From: Motilibacter deserti
GTDB taxonomy: Bacteria; Actinomycetota; Actinomycetes; Motilibacterales; Motilibacteraceae
Length of the DNA stretch: 64,000 bases
Direction of reading: 5' to 3'
Assembly (NCBI RefSeq): GCF_011250635.1
Contig: NZ_JAANNP010000001.1
Location: 652,933-716,932 of the forward strand
The position numbers and the translations under genes are program-made. Shown in pieces: positions 36,972 through 46,106 of the stretch; position 1 is the stretch's first letter, and every line of letters begins with the position of its first letter. Below the pieces are notes generated by a model. It made no database searches. It saw nothing but the letters and a program-made list of their open reading frames with translations, and was not told the DNA's origin.

Positions 36972-39769
36972 CGGCGTACGCACCACCGCCCACCACCCCG
37001 TCGACGGAGGCGGGCAGGCGGGGGGCTCGGGTCGGCCTCGCCGCGGCACTGCGCATCGCGCGCCGCGACGCGCTGCGGGCCAGGGGGCGCAGCGCCCTCA
37101 TCGTCGCCATGGTGGCGCTCCCGGTGATGGCGCTCGCCTTCGCGGCGGTGACGTGGAGGACCGTCCAACTTGATCCCGACGAGAAGCTCGACCGCCAGCT
37201 CGGCCAGGCGTCGTACCTCTTCCTGTCCTGGACCGCCGACGGCTCGCCGGTGACACAGACGCCGGAGGGCCAGGTCGGCAGCTACACGGCCACCCGCGAC
37301 GGCGAGCCCGCGGACATCGGGGCGCTCGTCCCGGCCGGCGCCCGCACCATCACCGAGACCACGGACTCCGTGACCGTGCGGACGAGGACGGGCATCGGCT
37401 CGGTGGGCTGGACGGAGACCCCGGCGACCGACCCCGCGATGGCGGGGCGGTGGACGCTCGACTCCGGCCGCGGGCCGCGAGCAACCGATGAGGTGCTGCT
37501 CACCCCGAAGCTGGCCGAGCGCGTGGGCGCACAGGCCGGTGACACCCTGACCGTCACGAGTCCCGAAGAAGAGTTCACGGTTGTCGGGATCGCCCATCGG
37601 CTTGCCGCCGCGAACGCGCAGGAGGTCGTCGCGCTTCCCGGGGCGCTGGCCGCGGTCACCGGCAACGAGAGCTTCGAGCGTCCGCTGCAGAGCCTGTGGG
37701 TCGTCGACGCCCCCATCACCTGGGAGCGCATCCTCGAGCTCAACCAGCTCGGCGTCGCGGTGCTCTCGCGCGAGGTGGCCGAGAACCCCCCGCCGCGCTC
37801 GCAGGTCCCGTTCTACGCCGACCCAAACAACGCCTGGTTCGACGACAACGCCGATCTCGCCTTCACCATCCTCGCCGTCACCGTCGTCGTCGTGCTGGCG
37901 TGCCTCGAGGTGGTCCTGCTCGCCGGCGCCGCGTTCGCCGTCGGGGCGCGGCGGCAGGCCCGCACGCTCGCGCTCGTGGTCGCCGTGGGAGGTGACCGAC
38001 GTGACGCCCGCCGCGTGGTCCTGGCCGGAGGCCTCGTGCTCGGGCTCGTCGCCGGCGCAGCCGGCGTCGTCGTCGGCGGCCTGCTCGCCCTCGGCGCCGT
38101 CCCGGTGCTGCACCGCTTCGGCGCGGACGTCGGCCGCTACGACCTGCGTCCGCTCGAGGTGCTCCCCATCGTGCTCATCGGGGTGGCCACCGGCGTGCTC
38201 GCCGCCGTCGTGCCGGCCCGCGCCGCCGCTCGTCAGGACGTCGTGGCCACGCTCGCGGGGCGGCGCAACGAGGTGCAGGCCAGGCGGCGGGTGCCCGTCA
38301 TCGGCGTCCTGCTCGGCGTGCTCGGCGTGGTCTCGTCCGGCATCGGCTCGGCGGTCGCGCTCGCCGCGGCCGACGGGATGGGCAACCGGACGGCGTACCT
38401 CGTCGCGGCGCTCATCGCCGGTGGCGCGGTGCTGGCCATCCTCGGCCTCGTCGTCCTGTCCCCCACGGTCGTGGGGCTCGCGGGCCGGCTCGCCACAGCC
38501 CTCCCGCTCTCGCCCCGCCTGGCCGTCCGCGACGCGGCCCGGCACCGCGCCCGCACGGCGCCGGCCGTGGCGGCCGTGCTGGTCGCCGTGAGCGGCAGCG
38601 TTGCGCTCAGCTTCGTCGTGCAGTCGTTCGACGACCACGACCGCCGCCAGTACGTCCCGAGCCTGCCCGACCGCTTCGCGTCCGTGGGGCTTCTGACCAC
38701 GAGCTACGGCCAGGACGGCAAGGCCACGAGCCGGCTCGTCCCGGCCGCCGACGTCGAGCGGGTCGTCACCGCCCAACTGCCCGTGGCCGACGTCATCCCG
38801 GTGACGGTGAGCAACAGCTGCCTGGCCGACTCGTGCCCGCAGGCGAACCTGACGACCCCGACGGCCAACTCCTGCCCGACGGGGCAGACGACGCGGGACG
38901 CCGAGGACTGGCGCTGTCGGGACAGCTACGGCAGCACCCGATACAGCTCCACCATCGACGCGGTGGGCGACGCGAGGCTCGCCGAGCGGTTCGGGACCAC
39001 GCTGACCGAGGAGCAGCGCGAGGTCCTGGCCGGCGGCGGCGTGCTCGTCGGATGGCGGGCGCCAGTGCTCGACGGGCGGGCGACGTACGAGGTCTTCGGC
39101 CCCGACGCCTGGGACGCCGGCCCGCCGCCGGGCCAGGAGGCGACGTGGAGCGGGCCGCAGCCCGACGAGCGGGTGACCGTCCCCGCCGCCTGGGTGCCGG
39201 ACCTGCCGTTCACGACGCTGATGTCGCCCACGACCGCCGAGCGGCTCGGCCTCGACCCCATCGTGCGTCAGCTCGGGCTGCGGCTGGACCGGCTGCCGAC
39301 GCAGGCCGAGGAGGACGCCGCCGCCGCCGCACTGGAGCAGTTCGGGCTGGAGGCGTACGACCTCGCCGTCGAGCGCGGCTACCAGAGCACGTACGGCCCG
39401 GGCCTGCTCGCACTCGTGATCGCGTCAGCGGTCATCACGCTGGGCGCGGCCGGGGTGGCGACCGGGCTCGCCCTCGCGGACGCCCGGCCGGACCACGCGA
39501 CGCTGGCGGCGGTGGGCGCGGCTCCCCGGGTACGCCGCCGGCTCGCCGGGGCGCAGGCGCTGACGATCACCCTGCTGGGCACGGTGCTCGGGGTGCTGGC
39601 CGGGCTGGTGCCGGGGATCGCGTTCGTCCGGTCGCTGCCCGAGTACGACCTGGTCGCGCCGTGGCTGTCCCTGCTGGCGATCGTCGTGGTCGTCCCGCTG
39701 CTCGCGGGCGCCGTCGCCCTGCTGCTCACCCGCGGGAGGCTGCCGATGACGCGGCGGGAGGCGGTGTGA
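36968..39769 (+). CDS. FtsX-like ABC transporter permease
   Basis: A 933-residue permease with two FtsX domains. A transmembrane segment lies near residues 45-65 (SALIVAMVALPVMALAFAAV), followed by an extracellular domain, a cluster of helices near 300-400 with the ARAAARQDVVATLAGRRNE coupling region, more helices near 460-560, a second extracellular region with several cysteines (SNSCLADSCPQ and DWRCRDSYG), and four C-terminal helices. The GTG at 36968 overlaps the ATPase stop. Size and layout match the large mechanotransmission-type permeases paired with PadR in actinobacteria. Confidence 0.9.
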   Translation: MTAYAPPPTTPSTEAGRRGARVGLAAALRIARRDALRARGRSALIVAMVALPVMALAFAAVTWRTVQLDPDEKLDRQLGQASYLFLSWTADGSPVTQTPEGQVGSYTATRDGEPADIGALVPAGARTITETTDSVTVRTRTGIGSVGWTETPATDPAMAGRWTLDSGRGPRATDEVLLTPKLAERVGAQAGDTLTVTSPEEEFTVVGIAHRLAAANAQEVVALPGALAAVTGNESFERPLQSLWVVDAPITWERILELNQLGVAVLSREVAENPPPRSQVPFYADPNNAWFDDNADLAFTILAVTVVVVLACLEVVLLAGAAFAVGARRQARTLALVVAVGGDRRDARRVVLAGGLVLGLVAGAAGVVVGGLLALGAVPVLHRFGADVGRYDLRPLEVLPIVLIGVATGVLAAVVPARAAARQDVVATLAGRRNEVQARRRVPVIGVLLGVLGVVSSGIGSAVALAAADGMGNRTAYLVAALIAGGAVLAILGLVVLSPTVVGLAGRLATALPLSPRLAVRDAARHRARTAPAVAAVLVAVSGSVALSFVVQSFDDHDRRQYVPSLPDRFASVGLLTTSYGQDGKATSRLVPAADVERVVTAQLPVADVIPVTVSNSCLADSCPQANLTTPTANSCPTGQTTRDAEDWRCRDSYGSTRYSSTIDAVGDARLAERFGTTLTEEQREVLAGGGVLVGWRAPVLDGRATYEVFGPDAWDAGPPPGQEATWSGPQPDERVTVPAAWVPDLPFTTLMSPTTAERLGLDPIVRQLGLRLDRLPTQAEEDAAAAALEQFGLEAYDLAVERGYQSTYGPGLLALVIASAVITLGAAGVATGLALADARPDHATLAAVGAAPRVRRRLAGAQALTITLLGTVLGVLAGLVPGIAFVRSLPEYDLVAPWLSLLAIVVVVPLLAGAVALLLTRGRLPMTRREAV

Positions 39770-39921
39770 ACGCCGACCTCGACCGGCTCGCGCGGCGGCT
39801 CGAGCGCCGGCGCCGGCTCGTGCTGGTGCTCGAGCGCCGAGCGCAGCGGCTGCAGCCGGCCCGGGCGGGGCGGTCGACGCCGCCCCGCCCGGAAGGCGCG
39901 CCGGTCAGGCGTACCGGGTGA
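39766..39921 (+). CDS. Small Arg-rich ORF coupled to the permease
   Basis: A 51-codon frame starting at GTG 39766, overlapping the permease stop as GTGA. The product (VNADLDRLARRLERRRRLVLVLERR at its start, in pieces) is 30 percent or more arginine by eye and predicted helical in its first half. Its 3' end runs 17 bases into the convergent Tat-signal gene. Coupling favours translation, but the composition could also reflect GC-rich noise. No family recognised. Confidence 0.35.
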   Translation: MNADLDRLARRLERRRRLVLVLERRAQRLQPARAGRSTPPRPEGAPVRRTG

Positions 39922-40456
39922 AGATGACCTTGCCGCCGGAGCAGTGCGCCTCCTCGTGGCCCGAGCCCCCGCTGGGCGTGCACAGGTTGATGTCCGAGAC
40001 CCACGCCTTGACGAAGCTGGCGAGTGTCGGCAGCAGCAGGTAGAGCCCGGTCTTGCCGCTGAGGAAGCCGCCGGACACGGACATGCCGAGGTCGCTGGGC
40101 TTGGACCAGGTGGCGTAGCCCAGCGACCGGAGGAAGTCGGCGTCCCGGTCGCCCTTGGCGGTTGGGATGCAGTCGATGACCCCGTGCTCATCGATCTTGA
40201 CCCCGAGGAGGCACGGCCGGCCCCACTTCCACACCGTGCACAGCAGGAGGCCGGTGGCCGGGATGCAGGGCTTGGGCGGGTCGGCCGGAACGGTCGGCAC
40301 CGGCGGCGTCGGCCCCGCGGAAGCCGCGTCGGCGGTGCCCACGGAGATGGCCTGCATCGCGGGGACGGCCCACACTGCCGCGCCTCCCACGAGCGCGCCC
40401 TTCTTCAGCGCCTCGCGGCGGCTGATCCCCGTCGTGCTCTCGGCCCGTGTCGTCAT
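39905..40456 (-). CDS. Twin-arginine-signal protein, paralogue A
   Basis: A 183-residue exported protein of unknown function. The Tat signal reads SRREALKKGALVGGAAVWAVP, followed by AMQAISVGTADAAS and a Pro-rich linker. The mature domain has CIPATGLLL, LGVKIDEHGVIDCIP, SKPSDLGMSVSGGF, KTGLYLLLP and GKVIFTRYA, each with a counterpart in the protein at 41757-42302, so they are paralogues. This copy has six cysteines in the mature part, the other only two. GAGGAGC precedes ATG 40456. It is divergent from the PqqD/HPr-kinase-like gene. The fold and function are not known to me. Confidence 0.75.
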   Translation of the reverse strand: MTTRAESTTGISRREALKKGALVGGAAVWAVPAMQAISVGTADAASAGPTPPVPTVPADPPKPCIPATGLLLCTVWKWGRPCLLGVKIDEHGVIDCIPTAKGDRDADFLRSLGYATWSKPSDLGMSVSGGFLSGKTGLYLLLPTLASFVKAWVSDINLCTPSGGSGHEEAHCSGGKVIFTRYA

Positions 40457-40525
40457 GCTGCTCCTCGAAGCTCTCGAAAATGCCGTCTCCAGCGTAGGAA
40501 CGGCAGACCCCATGACAGGCCACCT

Positions 40526-40542
40526 CCAGTTCGCCAAACTGG
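40526..40542. promoter_or_regulatory. Small dyad in the divergent promoter region
   Basis: CCAGTT-CGCCA-AACTGG is a 6-base-arm inverted repeat in the 178-base region between paralogue A and the PqqD/HPr-kinase-like gene. It may be an operator for one or both genes; no other element in this gap is clear. Confidence 0.35.
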
Positions 40543-40634
40543 GCTTCACCCGTTCGGCCCCTCGGTTGCCTGCCGACCGGGTGACGCCGCGCTCGACGCA
40601 GCGTTGCGGCGTGGTCACGCACTAGGCTGTCCGG

Positions 40635-41753
40635 GTGCCGGAGCCACGTGTCGGGCCGCCGCTGCCCGGGGTCGTCAGCGTCGACCTGGACGGCCTCGTG
40701 AGCGCCTACTCGCCACTCAAGGACGAAGTCGTCTTCCTGAACGAGACAGCGAGCGACGTCTGGCGCCTCGCCGACGGCGAGCACACGCCGGACGAGCTGG
40801 CCGCACTGCTGGCGACGGGCTACGGCACCGATGCGGCGACGCTGCGCGGCGACGTGGAGCGGCTGCTGGACGGCCTCGCCGCCGCTGGCCTGCTGCCGGG
40901 CGCACGGCCGGCTCCGCCGCCGGTCGCCCTGCGCGTGCTCGACGTGCCGGTGGGCCTCCTGGTGGAGGACGCGGCGCTGCACGGGCTGCTGGGCGGGCTC
41001 TGGGCTGACTGCGCCGAGCCGTCGGACGCCGAAGCGCCGGACGACAGGGCGCCGGACGACGAAGCGAGGCGGCCGGTCGTCGTGCGCGTCACCGGGCACG
41101 GCCCGTGGCAGGTCTCCTCGCCCGCGCACCGCGTCGAGGCCGCCTCCCTGCCCGCGGCGGTCGGTGAGGCCTGTGCCGCCGTGAACCTCTCGGCCGTCGC
41201 GGCCACTCCCCTGCTCGCCTTCCACGCGGCCGTCCTGCGCCACGGCGCGACGACGGTCGCCGTCCCCGGGGCGTCGGGCGTCGGCAAGTCGACGCTCACG
41301 GCCGCCCTGCTCCTCGAGGGCTGGGAGCTCGTCAGCGACGAGGCGCTCGCCCTGCCGTGGCGCGCGGGGCCTCCCGCGGCGTACCCCCGGCCGCTCGCGC
41401 TCTCGGACTGGTCGCGCGCGACGCTGGCCGCCCCCGACGGCGTGGAGGCCGTCGGCGAGCACTTCCTGCGGGCCGCCGACCTCGGCTCGCGGCCGGCGGC
41501 GTCCGTCGGCCCGGTGTCGGACGTCGTGCTGCTGCGCCGTTCGGACGACCCGCCGGAGCTCGTGTCGGTCGGGCGTACCGAGGCGCTGCAGGCCCTGCTG
41601 CCCCGGGGCTTCACCTCGGTGCAGGACCCGGCCGCCGCCCTCGGCGTGCTCGGCGACGTGCTCACCGGGGCGCGCACGTGGGCGCTCGTGCTGGGCGACC
41701 CGCGACGGGCCGCCCGGCTCCTCACCGAGCGGCTCGTCCCAGCGGCCGGCTGA
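40635..41753 (+). CDS. PqqD-like domain fused to HPr-kinase-like P-loop domain
   Basis: A 372-residue soluble fusion. Residues 12-90 are PqqD-like, the peptide-binding fold of RiPP recognition elements, with the hallmark LNETASDVWRLADGEHTPDELAALL in parts. Residues 185-372 resemble the HPr kinase/phosphatase C-domain: FHAAVLRHGATTVAVPGASGVGKST (P-loop 212-220) then LVSDEALAL, where the Asp-Glu would bind Mg. The linker (125-147) is acidic. It would bind a peptide or leader and use ATP to phosphorylate something. Its neighbours on both sides encode paralogous Tat-exported proteins, which are candidate partners. The GTG at 40635 starts it. Function is inferred, not known. Confidence 0.78.
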   Translation: MPEPRVGPPLPGVVSVDLDGLVSAYSPLKDEVVFLNETASDVWRLADGEHTPDELAALLATGYGTDAATLRGDVERLLDGLAAAGLLPGARPAPPPVALRVLDVPVGLLVEDAALHGLLGGLWADCAEPSDAEAPDDRAPDDEARRPVVVRVTGHGPWQVSSPAHRVEAASLPAAVGEACAAVNLSAVAATPLLAFHAAVLRHGATTVAVPGASGVGKSTLTAALLLEGWELVSDEALALPWRAGPPAAYPRPLALSDWSRATLAAPDGVEAVGEHFLRAADLGSRPAASVGPVSDVVLLRRSDDPPELVSVGRTEALQALLPRGFTSVQDPAAALGVLGDVLTGARTWALVLGDPRRAARLLTERLVPAAG

Positions 41754-41756
41754 GGG

Positions 41757-42302
41757 TCAGCAGGCCTTGCTGAACGTCACCCGCCCGCTCACGGGCGTGA
41801 CCGCGGCGTAGTCCAGACCGGCCGGGCTGCCCGGGCCGCCGGACAGGTTGCCGTCCGCCGTCCAGGCGCCGACGAACGTCGTGCCGGTCGGGACGACGAG
41901 GTAGAGCGCCGTGCCACCGGCGGCCTTCCCTCCGGACACCGTGATGCCGGCGGCCGACGGCTTGACCCACCCGGAGTAGCCGCGGGGCGCGGCGCCGAGG
42001 AACTCCGCGTCGCCGTTCTTGGCCGGGATGCCGTCGATCGACCCGTCCTCGTCGACCTTGATGCCGACGAGGACGCCGCCCGCCGTGCGCACCAGCAGCA
42101 GGCCGTGCGAGGGGATGCACGCCGCGGGCTGCGGGCCGGGCGGCGGCACGGTGCCCGAGGCTGCGTCGGCGGTGCCCACGCTCATCGACTGCATCGCCGG
42201 GACGGCCCAGACAAGGGCGCCGCCGACGACCGCGCCGCGCTTGAGAGCGTCCCGACGGGTGAGCTGTCCCGTCACGGGCGACGCGTCCGCATTCTGCTGC
42301 AT
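41757..42302 (-). CDS. Twin-arginine-signal protein, paralogue B
   Basis: A 181-residue exported protein, clearly related to the one at 39905-40456. The Tat signal is TRRDALKRGAVVGGALVWAVP with AMQSMSVGTADAAS, nearly the same as paralogue A. The mature part has CIPSHGLLLV, LVGIKVDEDGSIDGIP, VKPSAAGITVSGGK, GTALYLVVP and GRVTFSKAC. The last residue is Cys, and only two cysteines occur in all. GGAGGT precedes ATG 42302. It ends 4 bases from the convergent PqqD/HPr-kinase-like gene and lies downstream of cobN on the same strand, but with its own promoter-like sequence. Function unknown. Confidence 0.75.
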   Translation of the reverse strand: MQQNADASPVTGQLTRRDALKRGAVVGGALVWAVPAMQSMSVGTADAASGTVPPPGPQPAACIPSHGLLLVRTAGGVLVGIKVDEDGSIDGIPAKNGDAEFLGAAPRGYSGWVKPSAAGITVSGGKAAGGTALYLVVPTGTTFVGAWTADGNLSGGPGSPAGLDYAAVTPVSGRVTFSKAC

Positions 42303-42326
42303 GTGACCTCCAGATAGAGCCTCGAC

Positions 42327-42360
42327 CTTCGGATGCTAGGAGCTTCCGAAGAAAAGGCAA
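42327..42360 (-). promoter_or_regulatory. Candidate promoter with overlapping dyad for paralogue B
   Basis: On the minus strand TTGCCT (42360-42355) and TAGCAT (42338-42333) are 16 bases apart and resemble a housekeeping promoter. The dyad CTTCGGA-N11-TCCGAAG (42327-42351) covers the -10 box and most of the spacer, so a repressor could act there. Confidence 0.45.
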
Positions 42361-42393
42361 TACCCGAATCGGTGGAACCGGAGGAATTCGAGC

Positions 42394-42412
42394 GGAAGAA
42401 TCCGCTTCTTCC
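42394..42412 (-). terminator. Possible terminator hairpin after cobN
   Basis: GGAAGAA and TTCTTCC (7-base arms, 5-base loop) lie about 50 bases after the cobN stop. The stem is short and AT-rich, so this is a weak assignment. Confidence 0.35.
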
Positions 42413-42461
42413 CCTGAGGTCGACAAGCAGTGGGATGCAGACGCTCCGCCCGGAAAGACCC

Positions 42462-45400
42462 CTATTCCTCCCCGCCCTCGAGCTCGCCCTCCAGCTGCAG
42501 GTACGCCTCCCGCAGCCGCTGCAGCGTCTCCGCCTCCGGCTCCGCCCACAGCTGGCGGTCGGCCGCCTCGAGGAGCCGCTCGGTGATGCCGCGCAGCGCC
42601 CAGGGGTTCGACTTCTCCATGAAGGCACGGTTCGTCTCGTCGAACACGTAGGACGCGGCGAGCTGCTCGTACATCCAGTCCTCGACCACGCCGGCGGTCG
42701 CGTCGTAGCCGAACAGGTAGTCGACGGTCGCCGCGAGCTCGAACGCTCCCTTGTAGCCGTGGCGCTGCATCGCCGAGACCCACTTGGGGTTCACCACCCG
42801 CGCACGGAAGACCCGGTGCGTCTCCTCCTGGAGGGTGCGGGTGCGCACGCTGTCCGGGACGGCCGAGTCGCCGACGTAGGCCGCGGGCGAGGCGCCGGTG
42901 AGCGACCGCACCATGGCGACCATCCCGCCGTGGTACTGGAAGTAGTCGTCGGAGTCGACGATGTCGTGCTCGCGGGTGTCCTGGTTCTTCGCCGCGACGC
43001 TGATGCGGCGGAACGCCTGCTCCATGTCCGCGCGCGCCTCGCGGCCGTCGAGCCCGCGCCCGTAGGCGTAGCCGCCCCACACCGCGTAGACCTCGGCGAG
43101 GTCGGCGTCCGTGCGCCAGTTGCGCGCGTCGATGAGCGGGAGCAGGCCGGCGCCGTACGCCCCCGGCTTGGACCCGAAGATGCGCGACGTCGCGCGACGG
43201 CGGTCGCCGTGCCCGGCGAGGTCCTCCTCGACGTGCGCACGGATGAAGTTGGCTTCGGGCTTTTCGTCGAGGTCGGCGACGGTGCGGACCGCGTCGTCGA
43301 TCAGGGCGACGACGTGGGGGAAGGCGTCGCGGAAGAACCCGGAGATGCGGACGGTCACGTCCACCCGCGGGCGGCCGAGCTCCTCGAGCGGCACGACCTC
43401 GAAGCCGGTCACCCGGCGCGAGGCCTCGTCCCACGTCGGCCGGCAGCCCAGCAGCGCGAGCACCTCGGCGATGTCGTCGCCCTGCGTCCGCATCGCGCTG
43501 GTGCCCCAGACCGTGAGGCCGACCGAGCGCGGCCACTCCCCGGTGTCGGCCTTGTGCCGGGCGAGCAGCGAGTCCGCGAGCGCGACGCCCACGTCCCATG
43601 CGTTGCGCGACGGGATCGCCTTGGGGTCGACGGAGTAGAAGTTGCGGCCGGTCGGCAGCACGTTGACCAGCCCGCGGGTCGGGGACCCCGAGGGGCCCGG
43701 CTCCACGAAGCGCCCGTCCAGCGCACGGAGCACGTTGTCCAGCTCGTCGGTCGTGCGCGCAAGGCGAGGCAGGAGCTCGGCTTCGGCGAAGCGGAGCACG
43801 TCCACCAGCGCCGGGTCGGGCGTACCGACCACGGCCGTGACGGCGTCGGCGGGCGTGGACCCGCGCAGCGCCTGCACCAGCCGGAGCGCCAGCGCGTCGA
43901 GCGCGTCCACGACCGCGGAGGCGCGGACGCGCCGCGCCTCGAGCAGGGCGGCCGGGACGTCGACGACTGCGCCGGGGTCGGCGAGCAGCGCCTTCTCGTC
44001 CAGGCCGAAGAACGCTGCAAGTGCGGACCGGATCCCGGGAAGGGCGCCGGTGCGGCCACCCCAGACCTGCGCCGCGCGCAGCACGGACACCGCGAGGTTG
44101 TCGAGCGCCTCGTCCTGCGGCGCCTGGCCGAGGACGTGCAGCCCGTCGCGGATCAGGACGTCCTTGACCTCGCAGAGGTAGCCGTCGATGTGCAGCACGA
44201 AGTCGTCGAAGTCGTCCTCGCCCGGCTGCGCCTCGACGTGCAGGTCGTGGTGGAGCTGCGCCGACTGGACCAGCTCCCAGATCTGCGCGCGCAGCACGGG
44301 GACCTTGGCCGGGTCGAGGGCCTGCACGGTCGCGTACTCGTCGAGCAGCTGCTCGAGCTTGGCCATCTCGCCGTAGGCCTCGGCTCGCGCCATCGGCGGC
44401 ACGAGGTGGTCCACGACCGTCGCGTGCCCGCGGCGCTTGGCCTGCGTGCCCTCGCCCGGGTCGTTGACGATGAACGGATAGATGAACGGCAGGTCACCCA
44501 ACGCGGCGTCGGGGGCGTCCTCGGCCGAGAGCCCGAGCCCCTTGCCCGGCAGCCACTCCAGCGTGCCGTGCTTGCCGAGGTGGATCACGGCGTCCGCACC
44601 GAACCCGCCGGCGGCGGTCGCGGACTCCAGCCAGCGGTAGGCGGCGAGGTAGTGGTGCGAGGGCGGCAGCGCGGGGTCGTGGTAGATCGCGACCGGGTTC
44701 TCCCCGAACCCGCGCGGCGGCTGGATCATCAGCACGACGTTGCCGAACTGCAGCGACGCAAGCACGATGTCGTTGCCGTCGACGTAGAGCGAGCCGGGCG
44801 CCTCGCCCCACTGCTCCACCACGGCGTCCTGCAGCGGCTTCGCCAGAGAGCCGAACCACGATTCGTACGTCGCCAACGGCACGCGCGCCGGCGCGGCCGC
44901 GAGCTGCTCCTCGGTCAGCCACTCGACGTCGTGCCCGCCGGCGGCGATGAGCGCGTGGATGAGGGCGTCGCCGTCCTCCGGGAACTCGCCGACGGCGTAG
45001 CCCGCGTCGCGCAGCGCGGTCAGCAGGTGCACCGCCGAGGCCGGGGTGTCGAGGCCCACGGCGTTGCCGACGCGCGCGTGCTTGGTCGGGTAGGACGAGA
45101 GCACGACCGCCAGCCGCTTCTCGGCCGCCGGGATGGAGCGCAGCCGCGCGTGGCGTACGGCGATGCCGGCGACCCGGCCAGCCCGCTCGAGGTCGGCGAC
45201 GTAGACCGGGGGGCCGTCGTCGTCGGGCGTCTGCTTGAAGGAGAACGGGACCGTGATGAGGCGGCCGTCGAACTCGGGGATCGCGACCTGCATCGCGGCG
45301 TCCATCGGCGAGAGCGCCGCGTCGGAGGCCTCCCACTGCGCGCGCGAAGTCGTCAGGCACAGCCCCTGCACGACGGGCACGTCGAGCTCGGCCAGCGCGC

Positions 45401-46106
45401 CGACGTCCCACGCCTCCTCGTCCCCGCCGGCGGAGGCATCCGCGGCGCGCGTGCCACCGGCCGCGAGCACCGTCGTCACGACGGCGTCGCACCGGCGCAG
45501 CAGCGCCATCAGCTCCTCGTCGACGGCCCGCAGCGATGCGCAGAACAGCGGCAGCGCGTTGGCGCCCTGCGCCTCGATCGCGTCGCAGAGCGTCTCGACG
45601 AACTCGGTGTTGCCCGAGAGCGCGTGCGCCCGGTAGAACACGACGCCCACCGTCGGCCGGCCCTCGAGGGCGGCCCGCGACCCGAGCACACCGGACTGCG
45701 GCATCGCCGCCGGCGGCTCGAACCCCTCGCCGGTCAGCAGCACGGTGTCCGACAGGAACCGTGCCAGCTCGCGCAGGTTGTCCACGCCGCCCTCGCGCAG
45801 ATAGGCCAGCGCCTCGGTCACCACTCCGGCCGGCACCGTGGACAGGGCCTGCAGCTCCGCGTCGGGAGCCGCCTCGCCTCCGAGCACGACCGTCGGCAGG
45901 CCGGCTGCGAGCACCGCGTCGAGCCCCGCCTCCCAGGCCCGACGGCCGCCGAGCAGCCGGACGACGGCGACGTCCGCGCCCGCGAGCAGCGCCGGGACGT
46001 CGGCCGCCTCGAGCCGGGCCGGGTTGGCCGTGCGCCAGCCGGCGGCGGACGACCGTGCCGCGAGCAGCTCGGTGTCGGCGGTGGACAGCAGGACGGGGTT
46101 GATCAC
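42462..46106 (-). CDS. cobN: Cobaltochelatase large subunit CobN
   Basis: A 1214-residue CobN/BchH-family subunit that binds hydrogenobyrinate a,c-diamide and, with an AAA+ partner, inserts cobalt. Recognisable segments include [66 protein letters not shown] and the C-terminal [29 protein letters not shown], here cited in parts. It has the full family length. The GTG start overlaps the cobQ stop (GTGA). Its ATPase partner is probably the ChlI/D fusion at 32425-34545, encoded in the other riboswitch-led unit. Confidence 0.95.
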   Translation of the reverse strand: MINPVLLSTADTELLAARSSAAGWRTANPARLEAADVPALLAGADVAVVRLLGGRRAWEAGLDAVLAAGLPTVVLGGEAAPDAELQALSTVPAGVVTEALAYLREGGVDNLRELARFLSDTVLLTGEGFEPPAAMPQSGVLGSRAALEGRPTVGVVFYRAHALSGNTEFVETLCDAIEAQGANALPLFCASLRAVDEELMALLRRCDAVVTTVLAAGGTRAADASAGGDEEAWDVGALAELDVPVVQGLCLTTSRAQWEASDAALSPMDAAMQVAIPEFDGRLITVPFSFKQTPDDDGPPVYVADLERAGRVAGIAVRHARLRSIPAAEKRLAVVLSSYPTKHARVGNAVGLDTPASAVHLLTALRDAGYAVGEFPEDGDALIHALIAAGGHDVEWLTEEQLAAAPARVPLATYESWFGSLAKPLQDAVVEQWGEAPGSLYVDGNDIVLASLQFGNVVLMIQPPRGFGENPVAIYHDPALPPSHHYLAAYRWLESATAAGGFGADAVIHLGKHGTLEWLPGKGLGLSAEDAPDAALGDLPFIYPFIVNDPGEGTQAKRRGHATVVDHLVPPMARAEAYGEMAKLEQLLDEYATVQALDPAKVPVLRAQIWELVQSAQLHHDLHVEAQPGEDDFDDFVLHIDGYLCEVKDVLIRDGLHVLGQAPQDEALDNLAVSVLRAAQVWGGRTGALPGIRSALAAFFGLDEKALLADPGAVVDVPAALLEARRVRASAVVDALDALALRLVQALRGSTPADAVTAVVGTPDPALVDVLRFAEAELLPRLARTTDELDNVLRALDGRFVEPGPSGSPTRGLVNVLPTGRNFYSVDPKAIPSRNAWDVGVALADSLLARHKADTGEWPRSVGLTVWGTSAMRTQGDDIAEVLALLGCRPTWDEASRRVTGFEVVPLEELGRPRVDVTVRISGFFRDAFPHVVALIDDAVRTVADLDEKPEANFIRAHVEEDLAGHGDRRRATSRIFGSKPGAYGAGLLPLIDARNWRTDADLAEVYAVWGGYAYGRGLDGREARADMEQAFRRISVAAKNQDTREHDIVDSDDYFQYHGGMVAMVRSLTGASPAAYVGDSAVPDSVRTRTLQEETHRVFRARVVNPKWVSAMQRHGYKGAFELAATVDYLFGYDATAGVVEDWMYEQLAASYVFDETNRAFMEKSNPWALRGITERLLEAADRQLWAEPEAETLQRLREAYLQLEGELEGGEE

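Noticed and set aside
39905-42302. Lasso-peptide or other standard RiPP cluster
   Set aside because: Despite the PqqD-like domain there is no B2-type transglutaminase-like protease, no asparagine-synthase-like cyclase, no radical SAM or YcaO enzyme and no short precursor gene.
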